Part shown: positions 35,042 through 44,140 of the stretch, one piece after another
Layout of the letters: each line of letters starts with the position of its first letter
Numbering within the stretch: the stretch's first letter is position 1
Assembly: GCA_021532125.1 (NCBI GenBank)
Contig: JADYUX010000012.1
Span: 1-44,401, forward strand
DNA length: 44,401 bases
Direction: 5' to 3'
Origin: Arcanobacterium haemolyticum
GTDB taxonomy: Bacteria > Actinomycetota > Actinomycetes > Actinomycetales > Actinomycetaceae
Program-made: the position numbers and the translations under genes
Notes under the pieces: generated by a model
Databases searched by the model: none
What the model saw: only the letters and a program-made list of their open reading frames with translations
What the model was told of the DNA's origin: nothing

Positions 35042-35887
35042 ATGAGTGCTCAAACAATCCCGCTTAACAGCGGCCACCGTATCCCACAGTTCGGTTTTGG
35101 TACGTACAAGATTTCACCCGATGACACTTACCGTTGCGTACGTTACGCCCTCGATACTGGCTACCGCCATATCGATACGGCGCAGATGTATGGCAACGAA
35201 GCCGAAGTTGGCAAGGCGATCGAGGATTCAGGTATTGACCGCACCGACATTTTCCTCACGACGAAGCTGAACAACCCGAACCACCTTCCTGCAGACGTTC
35301 GTCGTACCTTCGCTGAGTCTCTTGACTTATTGCGCACGGATTACGTCGACCTGTTCCTCATCCATTGGCCGTTGCCTGATCAGTACGGTGGCGACTTCCT
35401 CTCCACGTGGAAAACTATGGAGGAGTTCGCTGCAGACGGCCGTTCGCGCTCGATTGGAGTCTCGAACTTCCAGCAACATCACCTTGAAACTCTCATTGAG
35501 GGTTCGGAGACCGTCCCCGCTGTTGACCAGATTGAGTTGCATCCGTATTTCCAGAATCCCGGCGTTGCCGAGTTCTGCCGCGAAAATGGGATCGCTATCG
35601 AGGCGTGGGCTCCGCTTGTACGCGGGGCGATTATGGGCGACCCGGTCATTGAGGATGTTGCTGCTGCTCACTCATGCACGAGCGCCCAGGCCGTGCTCGC
35701 GTGGCATATCGCTCGCGGTCACATTATCTTCCCGAAGTCGGTCACGCCGGAACGTATCCGCGAGAACTTTGAGGCACTGAACGTAGAGCTCACGGTGGGT
35801 GAGGTTGAGCGTATCAACGAGCTCGACCGCGGGGAGGCTGGCCGCACCGGGTATAACCCGGACACGATGAAGCGTTATGGGGAGTAG
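35042..35887 (+). CDS. Aldo/keto reductase (2,5-diketo-D-gluconate reductase-like)
   Basis: 281 aa, NADPH-dependent carbonyl reductase of the AKR superfamily. Catalytic tetrad Asp45, Tyr50 (DTAQMYGNE), Lys75 (TTKLNN) and His108 (LIHWPLP); NADPH-binding IIFPKSVTPERIRENF near the C-terminus. Closest general type is AKR5, often annotated as 2,5-diketo-D-gluconate reductase, but specificity cannot be read from sequence. There is no ribosome binding site; GAGAAT lies 6 nt before the ATG, so this may be another leaderless gene with a weak -10. Confidence 0.9.
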   Translation: MSAQTIPLNSGHRIPQFGFGTYKISPDDTYRCVRYALDTGYRHIDTAQMYGNEAEVGKAIEDSGIDRTDIFLTTKLNNPNHLPADVRRTFAESLDLLRTDYVDLFLIHWPLPDQYGGDFLSTWKTMEEFAADGRSRSIGVSNFQQHHLETLIEGSETVPAVDQIELHPYFQNPGVAEFCRENGIAIEAWAPLVRGAIMGDPVIEDVAAAHSCTSAQAVLAWHIARGHIIFPKSVTPERIRENFEALNVELTVGEVERINELDRGEAGRTGYNPDTMKRYGE

Positions 35888-36055
35888 GTTTTGAGCACTG
35901 TGGGGGTGCGGCGACGACGTGGCGACGAACCCCCACACCAACGTTGCGTGCTGCCTAGGGGACGGTGCCCATCTGCTGAAATATGTGGCGTGCTCCACGG
36001 GCAGCACCTACGATGAGGACTACACACCCCATTAACATTCGGGAAAAGAGGAAAA

Positions 36056-36856
36056 ATGGTCAATTTTGCCTACACGATTGCTGGTTCCGAGGCCACTGGT
36101 GGCGCCGGTTTCCAGGTTGATATCAAGACCTTCCAGCAACTCGGCGTTTACGGCATGGGCGCACTCACGTGCATCGTCTCTTTTGATCCGAAGAACAATT
36201 GGGGCCATCGTTTTGTTCCGGTCGATCCGCAGGTGATTCACGACCAGATGGAGGCGGCTCTCGCTTCGCAGGATATCGACACGGTGAAGATCGGCATGCT
36301 TGGTACGCCAGCGACGATTGAGACGGTTGCGGAAGGTCTCAAGTCGCAGAGCTGGAAGAATATCGTGCTTGATCCTGTGCTTATCTGTAAGGGTCAGGAG
36401 CCTGGTGCGGCGCTCGACACTGATACCGCTCTTCGCGAGAAGATTCTTCCGTTGGCCACGGTTGCGACGCCGAATTACTTTGAGGCGTGCACGTTGTCAG
36501 GCTTGGAGAAGCTTGAAACGGTTGAGGATCTCACCGAGGCGGCTCGCCGTATTTCGGAGCTCGGACCGCGCTATGTGATCGTCAAGGGTGGTATTGATTT
36601 CCCTGGTGACGAAGCTGTGGACGTACTGTGGGATGGCGAGAAGGCCACAGTGTATTCCGAGCCGAAGATTGGTGAGGAGCGCGTGTCGGGTGCTGGTTGT
36701 ACGCTGGCGGCTGCCATCACGGCTGAGCTCGCTAAGGGTGCGGATATTCATGATGCTGTGCGTGTTGCGAAGGATGTTGTGACGACGGGTATCAAGAATC
36801 GGGTGGAGGCACACACGCCGTTTGCGACGGTGTGGCAGGGTGCTTACCAAGGCTGA
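36056..36856 (+). CDS. pdxK: Pyridoxal/pyridoxine kinase, PdxK/ThiD family
   Basis: 266 aa ribokinase-family enzyme of the ThiD-like PdxK group found in Gram-positives. IAGSEATGGAGFQVDIKTFQ (substrate loop), VKIGMLG, LDPVLICKG and the anion-hole motif GAGCTLAAAITAELAKG with Cys215, a residue shared by ThiD and ThiD-like PdxK. It could act on pyridoxal/pyridoxine or on hydroxymethylpyrimidine (phosphate); no thiamine genes are nearby, which slightly favours PdxK. GAGGAAAA directly precedes the ATG. It is followed by a short tandem repeat and a strong hairpin. Confidence 0.85.
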   Translation: MVNFAYTIAGSEATGGAGFQVDIKTFQQLGVYGMGALTCIVSFDPKNNWGHRFVPVDPQVIHDQMEAALASQDIDTVKIGMLGTPATIETVAEGLKSQSWKNIVLDPVLICKGQEPGAALDTDTALREKILPLATVATPNYFEACTLSGLEKLETVEDLTEAARRISELGPRYVIVKGGIDFPGDEAVDVLWDGEKATVYSEPKIGEERVSGAGCTLAAAITAELAKGADIHDAVRVAKDVVTTGIKNRVEAHTPFATVWQGAYQG

Positions 36857-36891
36857 CGACGCCGGCTGCACCTTCCGCTGAGCGGGAGCTG

Positions 36892-36974
36892 TTGGCCTTC
36901 GCGTCAATACGAACTAGAGCGCTCGGCCTTCGCGTGGATACGAGCTAGAGCGCTTGGCCTTCACGTGAAGACGA
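36892..36974. repeat. Tandem repeat of about 30 bp
   Basis: Two and a half copies of (T/C)GGCCTTCGCGT...ATACGA(A/G)CTAGAGCGC (start 36892, 36923, 36954). It lies just after pdxK and before a terminator hairpin. Confidence 0.7.
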
Positions 36975-36978
36975 AAAT

Positions 36979-37014
36979 GAGGGGAAGAACAATGCGTGAA
37001 TTGTTCTTCCCCTC
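36979..37014. terminator. Bidirectional hairpin terminator
   Basis: GAGGGGAAGAACAA pairs perfectly with TTGTTCTTCCCCTC around TGCGTGAA. On the minus strand it is followed by ATTTTCG, so it mainly serves the operon ending at 37167, but it can also stop transcription from pdxK. Confidence 0.85.
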
Positions 37015-37166
37015 GCCGCGTCTATCTGGATTAGGTTGGGGAAGACAGCCAGAGTGGACGCGGCCCTACGGACGTGCGCGATGCGGTTTCTCGCTTGGCG
37101 CCCGTTATGGTGTAGGTCTGTGGTTCGTTAGTCCTCCTGGATGCTCAGGTTCTTTTCTCCTTTCGC

Positions 37167-39353
37167 TCAGCGCGGCCGCACGGAGAAGGCGTAGTCGGCT
37201 GTTGAGGTGGATGTGACCATCGGTGGATGAAGGTCGCGCATGCGGAAAATCCTGCGCCTGTGCACGAGTAGATAAATGAGCCCGAGCGAGACGACGAATA
37301 TCCCGGCAAGCACCGCGCACGATCCCCAGAACATTGTCATGTTGCCCCCGGAGATCACCACTCGGAAGGCGTCGATCGCGTATCTCATGGGTGAGATGAC
37401 AGCGATGGCCTGGTAGAAGGAGCCGAGCATGGCGATCGGGAAAGTCCCTCCTGATGCCGGAAGCTGAAGGATGAGGGCGACAAGGAAGACTGCTGTTTGT
37501 GGCGAGCCTAGTGCCAACCTCACCCAGTAGGCGAGAGCCGAGAACGATAGGGCGGTGAGGGCAAGGAGGAACATAAAGAGCCAGGGATGTACTGGGTCAA
37601 GGCCGAGGAGGAGCCATACGTCGCATCCCATGATGAAGGCGCTGACGAGCATAATGGCTGCCACAGGTCCGTATCCCATGAAGGCGGTGCGAAGTATGCC
37701 GCCTCGCGCCGTGAGGGCACGCCCGGAGATCGTTCGGACGACAAGGAAGATGGAGACGCAGGCCACCCAGAGGGCGATCGAGAAGAACATCGGGGCAAGC
37801 CCACGGCCGTAGTACTTTGCATCGTGGGAGACCACCTGGTTGATATCTACCGGCGAGGACATGACGGACGAAAGGTTGTCACGCTGACTCTCGCTAAGTG
37901 AAGGCACGCGATCCGCGCCGTCTTTGAGGCCTGTGGCAAGGGTGTGCGCACCGTCAGATAGTTGCGGCATCGCGGTATTCAGTTGCCCGATTCCGTTGAC
38001 CAGTTGGAGCACGCCGTTGACGAGCTTGGGCGCTTGCGACATGAAAGTTGAGGTAGCTCCACGTAGCGTGGAAACACCTCCATTGAGATCGGCCATTCCC
38101 GTATCGGCCTGATCAAGTCCGTCGTTGATCGTCGAGAGCCCACTTGTCACCTGATCCGCAGCTGTATCGAGCGTGTCTGATGCCGCCTTAGCCGCGTTCA
38201 CGAGAGCCTGCGCAACCGTGGGATCGAGGTGCACCTTGAGGGAGGCGTTGAGTTGAGCCTGCGTGTTGAGTTTGGTCGTGACTTCCGTGTGGGAGGAGAG
38301 GGAGCCACTGATATTCTTTTTCAGTTCGGCGACGAGCGCGCGATCCTCCGGAGAAAGCGACGTACTTGCCTCAAGTTTGAGGAGATTTTCCTGTGCGGCC
38401 GTGAGGTTGGCGGCGGTATCTGCGACGAGGCCACCATCCGCACCACCCGTGAGTTCGGCGTCAATATCGGCTATCTGAATGGCCTCATTCTCAAGGCTCG
38501 GTAGCGTGTTGTTCACGTAATACGCCAGTGGAAACAACGCCAGACGAACCGACGAGACTCCCGAACCAATCGTCGACGCAACTCCAGTAATGTCTCCGGC
38601 TCCCTGACGTATCGTGTAGGCAGCCCCCGTAAGTCCGCTTACTCCATTCCCAACGGCATCTAATCCGCCGTTGATTGCGTCAAGCTGTTGTTGGAGTTGA
38701 GATGTATCAATCTGCGTGACTCCATCATTCAATTGCTTCACGCCCTCGGCTGCCTGCACAAGCCCATCATCGAGTTGGCCAGCACCATCCGCCGCGGCCG
38801 TGAGTTGCGACTTGATCGTATCGACATTTGCCAAGAGTGCCTCAAAGTATGTTTGAGAAACAGCATTATCAAGGGCCTTGGACAAAGCATCATCTGCTTT
38901 TCCGACGAGTGATCCGATGATGAAGCCGTTAGCATCGTCGCGATGGAGCGTGAGGGTTGCGCGCACCGGCTTGTAGTTGCCCGCACTTACGAGGCTCGAT
39001 GAAAAGTCCTCCGGCACCGTGATGACCATGTAGTACTCGCCCTTCGCGAGGCCATCTTGCGCAACCTCGTCGGTATCGACGAAATTCCAGTCGAAGGTGG
39101 ATTCCTGCTTGAGTTGCTCCTCTAGCATCTCGCCACCGGCTACGGTTTCCCCGTTGTATTCCGCCGGTTTATCGTGATTCACGACAGCCACCTTGATGCT
39201 GTCGAGATGGCCATAGAGATCCCAGTTTGCATGGAGATAAATACCGCCATAGAGCAAGGGAATGAGGAGAACAAAGACAAGGGCAAGCTTCGACAAGCCC
39301 TTAAAACGACGAAATTCGTAGCGCAGAAGGCGCGATGCTGGTTGGAAACTCAT
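37167..39353 (-). CDS. YhgE/Pip domain membrane protein (ABC-2 type permease-like)
   Basis: 728 aa. One N-terminal membrane helix (LALVFVLLIPLLYGGIYL, about 23-40), then the YhgE/Pip domain (KVAVVNHDKPAEYNGE and YYMVITVPEDFSSSLVSAG), a long extracytoplasmic coiled-coil-like region with repeated QLNDG/GLDQ motifs (about 180-480), and five to six C-terminal membrane helices of the ABC-2 type. Relatives include phage-infection protein Pip and type VII-associated EsaA; in actinobacteria this class is often linked to export or drug efflux. The ATG overlaps the ABC-like gene stop by 4 bp. It is third in a TetR-led operon. Confidence 0.88.
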   Translation of the reverse strand: MSFQPASRLLRYEFRRFKGLSKLALVFVLLIPLLYGGIYLHANWDLYGHLDSIKVAVVNHDKPAEYNGETVAGGEMLEEQLKQESTFDWNFVDTDEVAQDGLAKGEYYMVITVPEDFSSSLVSAGNYKPVRATLTLHRDDANGFIIGSLVGKADDALSKALDNAVSQTYFEALLANVDTIKSQLTAAADGAGQLDDGLVQAAEGVKQLNDGVTQIDTSQLQQQLDAINGGLDAVGNGVSGLTGAAYTIRQGAGDITGVASTIGSGVSSVRLALFPLAYYVNNTLPSLENEAIQIADIDAELTGGADGGLVADTAANLTAAQENLLKLEASTSLSPEDRALVAELKKNISGSLSSHTEVTTKLNTQAQLNASLKVHLDPTVAQALVNAAKAASDTLDTAADQVTSGLSTINDGLDQADTGMADLNGGVSTLRGATSTFMSQAPKLVNGVLQLVNGIGQLNTAMPQLSDGAHTLATGLKDGADRVPSLSESQRDNLSSVMSSPVDINQVVSHDAKYYGRGLAPMFFSIALWVACVSIFLVVRTISGRALTARGGILRTAFMGYGPVAAIMLVSAFIMGCDVWLLLGLDPVHPWLFMFLLALTALSFSALAYWVRLALGSPQTAVFLVALILQLPASGGTFPIAMLGSFYQAIAVISPMRYAIDAFRVVISGGNMTMFWGSCAVLAGIFVVSLGLIYLLVHRRRIFRMRDLHPPMVTSTSTADYAFSVRPR

Positions 39354-40339
39354 GCCTGTTCTCCTTCCTTTACGTTGCTGCGGTTTGTGTGCTCACCATG
39401 TGTATGGCGAGCGCTTTGGTTTGAGCTCATGCTCTGGGTTTGAGGTGTTGACGAGATCATGTCATCGTGAGGCGACAACATTCGCCACGTGTCCGCCGTC
39501 ACACTTAAATCGCCCACTTTGGTGGCCGGACTTCCCGCAGGCGGGGCTTCGTCGTCAATCCTTTCGACGACAACATCACCAGCCCTCACCAGCGAAAACG
39601 GATCACCTATGTTCGTCGGCGCTTCCTCAACAATCGAAAGCTCAGCCGAATCCTCCTCGATCGGGTGCGTATGCGCGACCAAACGACTCGCCAAACGCAC
39701 ACGCACCGAACCCACAGGAGCCGTATCAGCATCAATCGCAGACGCCACAACCACCATGTCGTCAAGGCTTGTAAGCTTTGCGAGCATCTCATACATGACC
39801 GGCTGATCCGCATGCGGAACCATGATGTCCACATCGTCGACAACCACAACACTCGCCGGACGCAACGCAACAAGAGCCACCGAACCGACAGCGCGCGTCA
39901 CGGGATCAAGATCTTCAATCTCCACACCACGCTCCACTCGGACTCCCACAAGCTCCTCAAAAGCCCGCAAACGCTTTTCCGCATCTTTGAGCGAGATTCC
40001 GTCAAGAAATGCTCGCTCTGAGATCGATTCGGCAACCGTCAGTCGATCTTCCGGGGCGACGAAATTCCCCAGTCGCGCAACAGCCGTGTGATCCATTGCT
40101 TCGTAAGGGCGTGCGAGCGCGTCAATCCCATTGATCGTGAGCTCGCCGGAAACCCCACGGAATCTGCCCGCGAGCGCCATAAGAAATGCCGACTTCCCTG
40201 CACCTCGGGCGCCCCCGACGACACAGAGATCACCCGCATAGAGGTCGAGGCTGAGCGGACCAAAAATTGTTCCCTGTTTACCTTCAGCGACGAGATCGCG
40301 GGCCGAGAGGACGGGCGTGCGTCGCGATTCATTAGTCAT
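39350..40339 (-). CDS. Degenerate ABC-type ATPase
   Basis: 329 aa. Walker A GGARGAGKSAFL (about 42-53) and a Walker B-like SVVVVDDVDI are clear, but the ABC signature LSGGQ is replaced by LDPVTRAVGSVALVAL and the Walker B is followed by Asp where Glu is usual, so hydrolysis may be weak or absent. The last 100 residues form a low-complexity tail. Located between the TetR and YhgE/Pip genes, it likely partners the latter as nucleotide-binding subunit. ATG at 40339 has AAGGAG about 7 nt upstream and overlaps the TetR gene end by 8 bp. Confidence 0.78.
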   Translation of the reverse strand: MTNESRRTPVLSARDLVAEGKQGTIFGPLSLDLYAGDLCVVGGARGAGKSAFLMALAGRFRGVSGELTINGIDALARPYEAMDHTAVARLGNFVAPEDRLTVAESISERAFLDGISLKDAEKRLRAFEELVGVRVERGVEIEDLDPVTRAVGSVALVALRPASVVVVDDVDIMVPHADQPVMYEMLAKLTSLDDMVVVASAIDADTAPVGSVRVRLASRLVAHTHPIEEDSAELSIVEEAPTNIGDPFSLVRAGDVVVERIDDEAPPAGSPATKVGDLSVTADTWRMLSPHDDMISSTPQTQSMSSNQSARHTHGEHTNRSNVKEGEQA

Positions 40340-40973
40340 GGAAAACTCCTTGCAATGCAAGACGGAAAATCTCGGCATTGACGCTGACATCGCGCGCCTC
40401 AGGCCGTGCCGCCATTTCGAGGCAGCGGGCGCCGACGAGGTTAATCAAGATTTCAGTAAAGGTGACGAGCCGTTCCCGGGCGATATGGGACGTTGCCGGT
40501 TGAGTTGCACAGAGATCGACGATGCGTTCGGTACGCGCCTTGTGAAGCTTCCCGTACGCGCGTGCAACCTCCGGATCGAGCCGTGCTCGGGCACGGAATT
40601 GCGCAATGGCCACTTGGAACGGAACAAATTCGTCGAGAACCTGGGCAAGCTGTTGGCTGAAGCTCGCGATGATTGCATCCAATTCGCCACCTGAGGAGGT
40701 TTGAGACTCGGGAGGTGTGGCCAACTCAGCTCCGATGACATCGAGGATTCCTCCCGTCTCCGTATCGAAGCGACGCTCAATAACTTCCAGAAAGAGGGCA
40801 AGTTTCGAGCCGAAGTTTGAGTAGATAGCACCTTTGGTGAAACCTGCTTCGGCGGCGATGCGGTCAAGACGTGCGTTGTCGTAGCCTTCGACCTCGAACG
40901 CGTGGGCAGCGGCAGCAATAACAGCTTCTCGCACATCCGAACGCTTGGGTCGACGCATGGGTTCGTGAGTCAT
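40332..40973 (-). CDS. TetR-family transcriptional regulator
   Basis: 213 aa. The N-terminal HTH is typical: REAVIAAAAHAFEVEGYDNA, then RIAAEAGFTKGAIYSNFGSK, followed by an all-helical ligand domain. First gene of the operon with the ABC-like ATPase and YhgE/Pip protein, so it is probably an autorepressor that responds to a compound exported by them. ATG at 40973 is chosen because AAGGA is 7 nt upstream; a GTG two codons earlier has no proper spacing. A twin palindrome lies 18-48 bp before the start. Confidence 0.92.
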   Translation of the reverse strand: MTHEPMRRPKRSDVREAVIAAAAHAFEVEGYDNARLDRIAAEAGFTKGAIYSNFGSKLALFLEVIERRFDTETGGILDVIGAELATPPESQTSSGGELDAIIASFSQQLAQVLDEFVPFQVAIAQFRARARLDPEVARAYGKLHKARTERIVDLCATQPATSHIARERLVTFTEILINLVGARCLEMAARPEARDVSVNAEIFRLALQGVFHD

Positions 40974-40990
40974 TGCCACATCCTTCTTTC

Positions 40991-41021
40991 AATACCGCAA
41001 GTATTCAATACCTTCGGTATT
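40991..41021 (-). promoter_or_regulatory. Twin palindromic operator of the TetR operon
   Basis: Two adjacent 15-bp inverted repeats, AATAC-cgcaa-GTATT (40991-41005) and AATACC-ttc-GGTATT (41007-41021), separated by one base. The distance of 16 bp between centres is compatible with two TetR dimers bound on DNA. Confidence 0.75.
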
Positions 41022-41089
41022 AGGATGATACGGATGTAGCCTTAACTCAAGAATCCCGGCGGGAGAGAAGCGACACAACCTCCCACACA

Positions 41090-41134
41090 ACAACAAAACG
41101 CCTGGTCAGAGCCCTCACAACCCCAACCAGGCGT
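41090..41134 (-). terminator. Terminator of dnaB
   Basis: On the minus strand ACGCCTGGT / ACCAGGCGT with a 19-nt loop, followed by TTTTGTTGTTG. It starts 22 bp after the dnaB stop. Confidence 0.85.
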
Positions 41135-41155
41135 ACGCGCCAAACGGCCACAAAC

Positions 41156-42493
41156 TTACGAAGCCGTCTCCGCAAAACGAGCAAAATGCCCCTGGAACGC
41201 AAGCTCCACCGAGCCAGTCGGGCCTGAACGCTGCTTACCAATAATGACCTCAGCCAAACCCTGCCGCTCCGAACTCTGGTCGTACATATCATCGCGGTGA
41301 ATAAGCAGCACAACGTCGGCATCCTGCTCAAGCGAACCCGACTCACGCAAATCCGCGACCTGCGGACGCTTATCATTACGTTTCTCCGGGTCGCGATTAA
41401 GCTGCGCAACCGCGATAATCGGCACCTCAAGCTCCTTCGCAAGAAGCTTGATCGACCGCGAGAACTCCGAAACCTCCTGCTGGCGCGACTCCACCGACTT
41501 CGCACCCGACGTCAACAGCTGCAAATAGTCGATAACAATAAGTTGAATATCATGCTGCTGTTTCATCCGGCGGCTCTTGGCCCGAATCTCACCCATCGTC
41601 ATGTTGGGAGAATCGTCGATGACAAGTGGCGCCGTGGAAATCCGCTCCAAAGTTTGCGCCACCCGCTCCCAATCCTCCGGCGTCATCTCACCTTTGATCA
41701 TGCGGTCAAGGAACACTCGCGATTCAGCCGCAAGGAGACGCATCGACAATTCCGTGCGGCTCATTTCCAGCGAAAAATACGCCGCGCCAAGATTGTTGTG
41801 AATCGCCGCCGAACGGCAGAAATCCATCGCCAGCGTGGACTTACCCGCACCCGGACGCGCCGCCACAATAATCATCTGGCCAGGACGAAGACCATTAAGC
41901 TTCGCGTCCAACTCCGAGAAACCAGTGGGAACACCCTGGAACTGACCATCCCTGTTTTCGTTGAGCTCAAGTTCGTCGTACAGGCCAGGAACCACATCCT
42001 GAAGCAACACATACTCGTTCTGCTGGCGCCGCTCCGAGATCGCAAAAACCTCCGACTGGGCCATGTTGATCAGACCCTCAACATCTGCACCGTCCGTGGT
42101 GTAGCCAAGCTGAGCTACGCGAGTACCCACCTCGACAAGCGCACGCAACTGCGCCTGCTCGCGCACAATATTCGCATAGTAGGCGGCGTTGGCCGCCGTT
42201 GGGACTGTCGATACTAGCGTGTGGAGGTAAGGCAAACCACCGATCCGCTCAATTTCGCCAATCTTCTTGAGTTCCGCACCCACCGTGATCGCATCTGCTG
42301 GCTCCCCACGCCCAAACAGTTCGAGAATGACCGTGTAGATCGTCGAGTGCGCAGGGCGGTAAAAGTCCGTGGTTTGCAGAATTTCCAAGACGTCCGCAAT
42401 CGCTTCTTTCGACAGCATCATGCCGCCCAGCACCGACATCTCCGCCTCGATATTCTGCGGCGGCGTACGCTCGAACGACGAACCTTCGCTCAC
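41156..42493 (-). CDS. dnaB: Replicative DNA helicase DnaB
   Basis: 445 aa hexameric helicase that unwinds DNA at the replication fork. N-terminal domain starts PPQNIEAEMSVLGGMMLS; RecA-type domain with Walker A AARPGAGKST (211-220), Walker B LIVIDYLQLL, and the arginine-finger region DLRESGSLEQDADVVLLIHR. No intein, unlike some actinobacterial dnaB genes. GTG start at 42493 with AAGGAGG 4 nt upstream. It stands alone, without the rpsF-ssb-rpsR-rplI neighbours common in this phylum, next to an origin-like region. Confidence 0.97.
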   Translation of the reverse strand: MSEGSSFERTPPQNIEAEMSVLGGMMLSKEAIADVLEILQTTDFYRPAHSTIYTVILELFGRGEPADAITVGAELKKIGEIERIGGLPYLHTLVSTVPTAANAAYYANIVREQAQLRALVEVGTRVAQLGYTTDGADVEGLINMAQSEVFAISERRQQNEYVLLQDVVPGLYDELELNENRDGQFQGVPTGFSELDAKLNGLRPGQMIIVAARPGAGKSTLAMDFCRSAAIHNNLGAAYFSLEMSRTELSMRLLAAESRVFLDRMIKGEMTPEDWERVAQTLERISTAPLVIDDSPNMTMGEIRAKSRRMKQQHDIQLIVIDYLQLLTSGAKSVESRQQEVSEFSRSIKLLAKELEVPIIAVAQLNRDPEKRNDKRPQVADLRESGSLEQDADVVLLIHRDDMYDQSSERQGLAEVIIGKQRSGPTGSVELAFQGHFARFAETAS

Positions 42494-42761
42494 AATTCCT
42501 CCTTGCGATCACGACAGACATATACGGGCGAAATACGGGCGAACCGGATGGGTCTTTCATCTGTGAGCCACTGTTGCATTCCGCAACAACTCCCGAGTTA
42601 CCAAGCATAGCGCGGCATAGCAGACTCCATGATGACGACGACGAAAAGACGACGAGCCTGGCTCAGTGAACACCCACCTCGTCGCGGCACAACAGGACAA
42701 ACTGACACACTCAGCGCTGACCGACACTGTGAATACCCGCTCGATCCCAAGCAACCATGCA

Positions 42762-42945
42762 TCCGACTCAATCTGCACAACCCGGCGCAGTGAACACCCG
42801 TCTGGCGCAGCCCACCGGACACATTTCCCGGAGTCCACTGCGCCACCAAGCAGAACAAAAACAAGCATCAGGTGTGAACTGGGAAGGACGAGAGGACGTT
42901 GTGTGACGATGACGAGTTCTACGACACGAAGGTGTGAACCGGGAA
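42762..42945. repeat. Dispersed intergenic repeat, copy C1
   Basis: About 180 bp that recur at 43727-43913: TCCGACTCAATCTGCACA, GGCGCAGTGAACACCC, the palindromic element TGGCGCA-N29-TGCGCCA (42803-42845), then a tail with GAGGACGTTGTGTGACGATG and GGTGTGAACCGGGAACG. Confidence 0.85.
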
Positions 42946-42999
42946 CGGAATACGAACACGGCACACCCACCACCAGTCGCATCCCAACTGAACAAACCA

Positions 43000-43067
43000 A
43001 CCCGGCGCAGTGAACACCCGTCTGGCGCAGCCCACCGGACACATTTCCCGGAGTCCACTGCGCCACC
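43000..43067. repeat. Dispersed intergenic repeat, copy C2 (core only)
   Basis: 68 bp identical to the core of C1, including TGGCGCA-N29-TGCGCCA at 43023-43065, without the tail. Confidence 0.85.
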
Positions 43068-43368
43068 CCACACTTCCACGCTCCCACAACACTCAGCCCC
43101 CGTAGCCGCCGCGCCGACGCCACCGGTAGCCACAGTTCCACGCTCCCACAACGCCCGCACATCGCGGCGCACCTGGGACCACGCCCAAACCCGGAACTGC
43201 GCCGAGAAACTCGCTACCCATGTCGTGAGGAGAAACGACATGGCCACTACCAGCCATATCAGCATCGCAATGAGCTATCTGCATCTTTGCCTGATTGACA
43301 GGGCGGACGGCAACAGAGCTGTCGAGCACGAAAAGGTCCCAATTGGCAAATCGTTCAAACACTTGTTC

Positions 43369-43541
43369 TGTGGACACACGCCGATGCCCTTGTGCATACA
43401 TGGCGCGTCGCCTGTGGGTAAACACCCCCACTTATCCACATTTCCAATGCGATTTGTGCACAGTTGGGGATAACTTTTGGGAAAAGTGCGGAAATTCGTC
43501 CCCAGATTTATCCACACCCGTGGAAAACTCTTATTTCCACA
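43369..43541. other. DnaA-box cluster, candidate replication origin segment
   Basis: Two perfect TTATCCACA boxes (43432-43440 and 43508-43516) plus near matches: TGTGGACA (43369), TGTGGGTAA (43413-43421), TTGGGGATAA (43464-43473), CGTGGAAAA (43519-43527) and ATTTCCACA (43533-43541). Boxes face both directions and the segment is AT-richer than its flanks. Together with dnaB next to it and parS in the window it resembles oriC, but dnaA and dnaN are not visible. Confidence 0.55.
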
Positions 43542-43726
43542 TTCGAATAGGTCACATTTAGAACACGTCGAGAACTTCGACTTCCACTTGAACGATTTGC
43601 ACTAGAAAACAACATGCTCTAGTACCGCGACGGCACCACACGGCCACAACCGGCTCCGCTCACACTCGGCTTATACCTACGGCCCACGGCAGCCACTCGC
43701 CCCTGACGCAGCTCGCACCGGCCCCT

Positions 43727-43913
43727 CCGACTCAATCTGCACATCTGGCGCAGTGAACACCCCTCTGGCGCAGCCCACCGGACACATTTCCCGGAGTCCA
43801 CTGCGCCACCAAGCAGAGCAAAAACAAGTATCAGGTGTGGACGGACTGGAAAAGATAAGAGGACGTTGTGTGACGATGACGAGTTCTACGACAAGAAGGT
43901 GTGAACCGGGAAC
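43727..43913. repeat. Dispersed intergenic repeat, copy C3
   Basis: Second long copy matching C1, with the palindromic element at 43766-43808 and the same tail. Between C2 and C3 lies the DnaA-box cluster. Confidence 0.85.
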
Positions 43914-44128
43914 GAGGATAGGGCAGAAGGCGATATAAGGGCAGCACACGAGGCACAGATCCGACAAGATGTAAGGACAAGCACACGAATTGAGGATCGG
44001 GCACCACGCGAAGAGAGCAGACGACATGAAGTCAGCACGCGAAGTGCAGACATAACGAGATATGCACTCAACGAGTCATGAGTGCATACCACCAGTATCG
44101 CCCTTGCCTTCATCAACCTCAGAGTGAT

Positions 44129-44140
44129 TAGGCTTAGCTC
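44129..44140 (+). promoter_or_regulatory. -10 element of a putative leaderless transcript
   Basis: TAGGCT at 44129-44134, 6 nt, then GTG at 44141: the same arrangement as at 4437-4449. TTGCCT (44104-44109) is a possible -35 with a long 19-nt spacer. Confidence 0.45.

Larger units (their letters stand above)
42494..44128. other. Gene-free region with repeats and DnaA boxes
   Basis: About 1.6 kb between the divergent dnaB and the partial gene at 44141. It contains three copies of a palindromic repeat, a 180-bp direct repeat and a DnaA-box cluster. Open frames on both strands cross the repeats but show no ribosome binding site or familiar domain. Confidence 0.65.

Noticed and set aside
42557-43265. 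201- and 165-residue minus-strand frames upstream of dnaB
   Set aside because: They run through the C1/C2 repeats and show no domain, ribosome binding site or consistent codon use.
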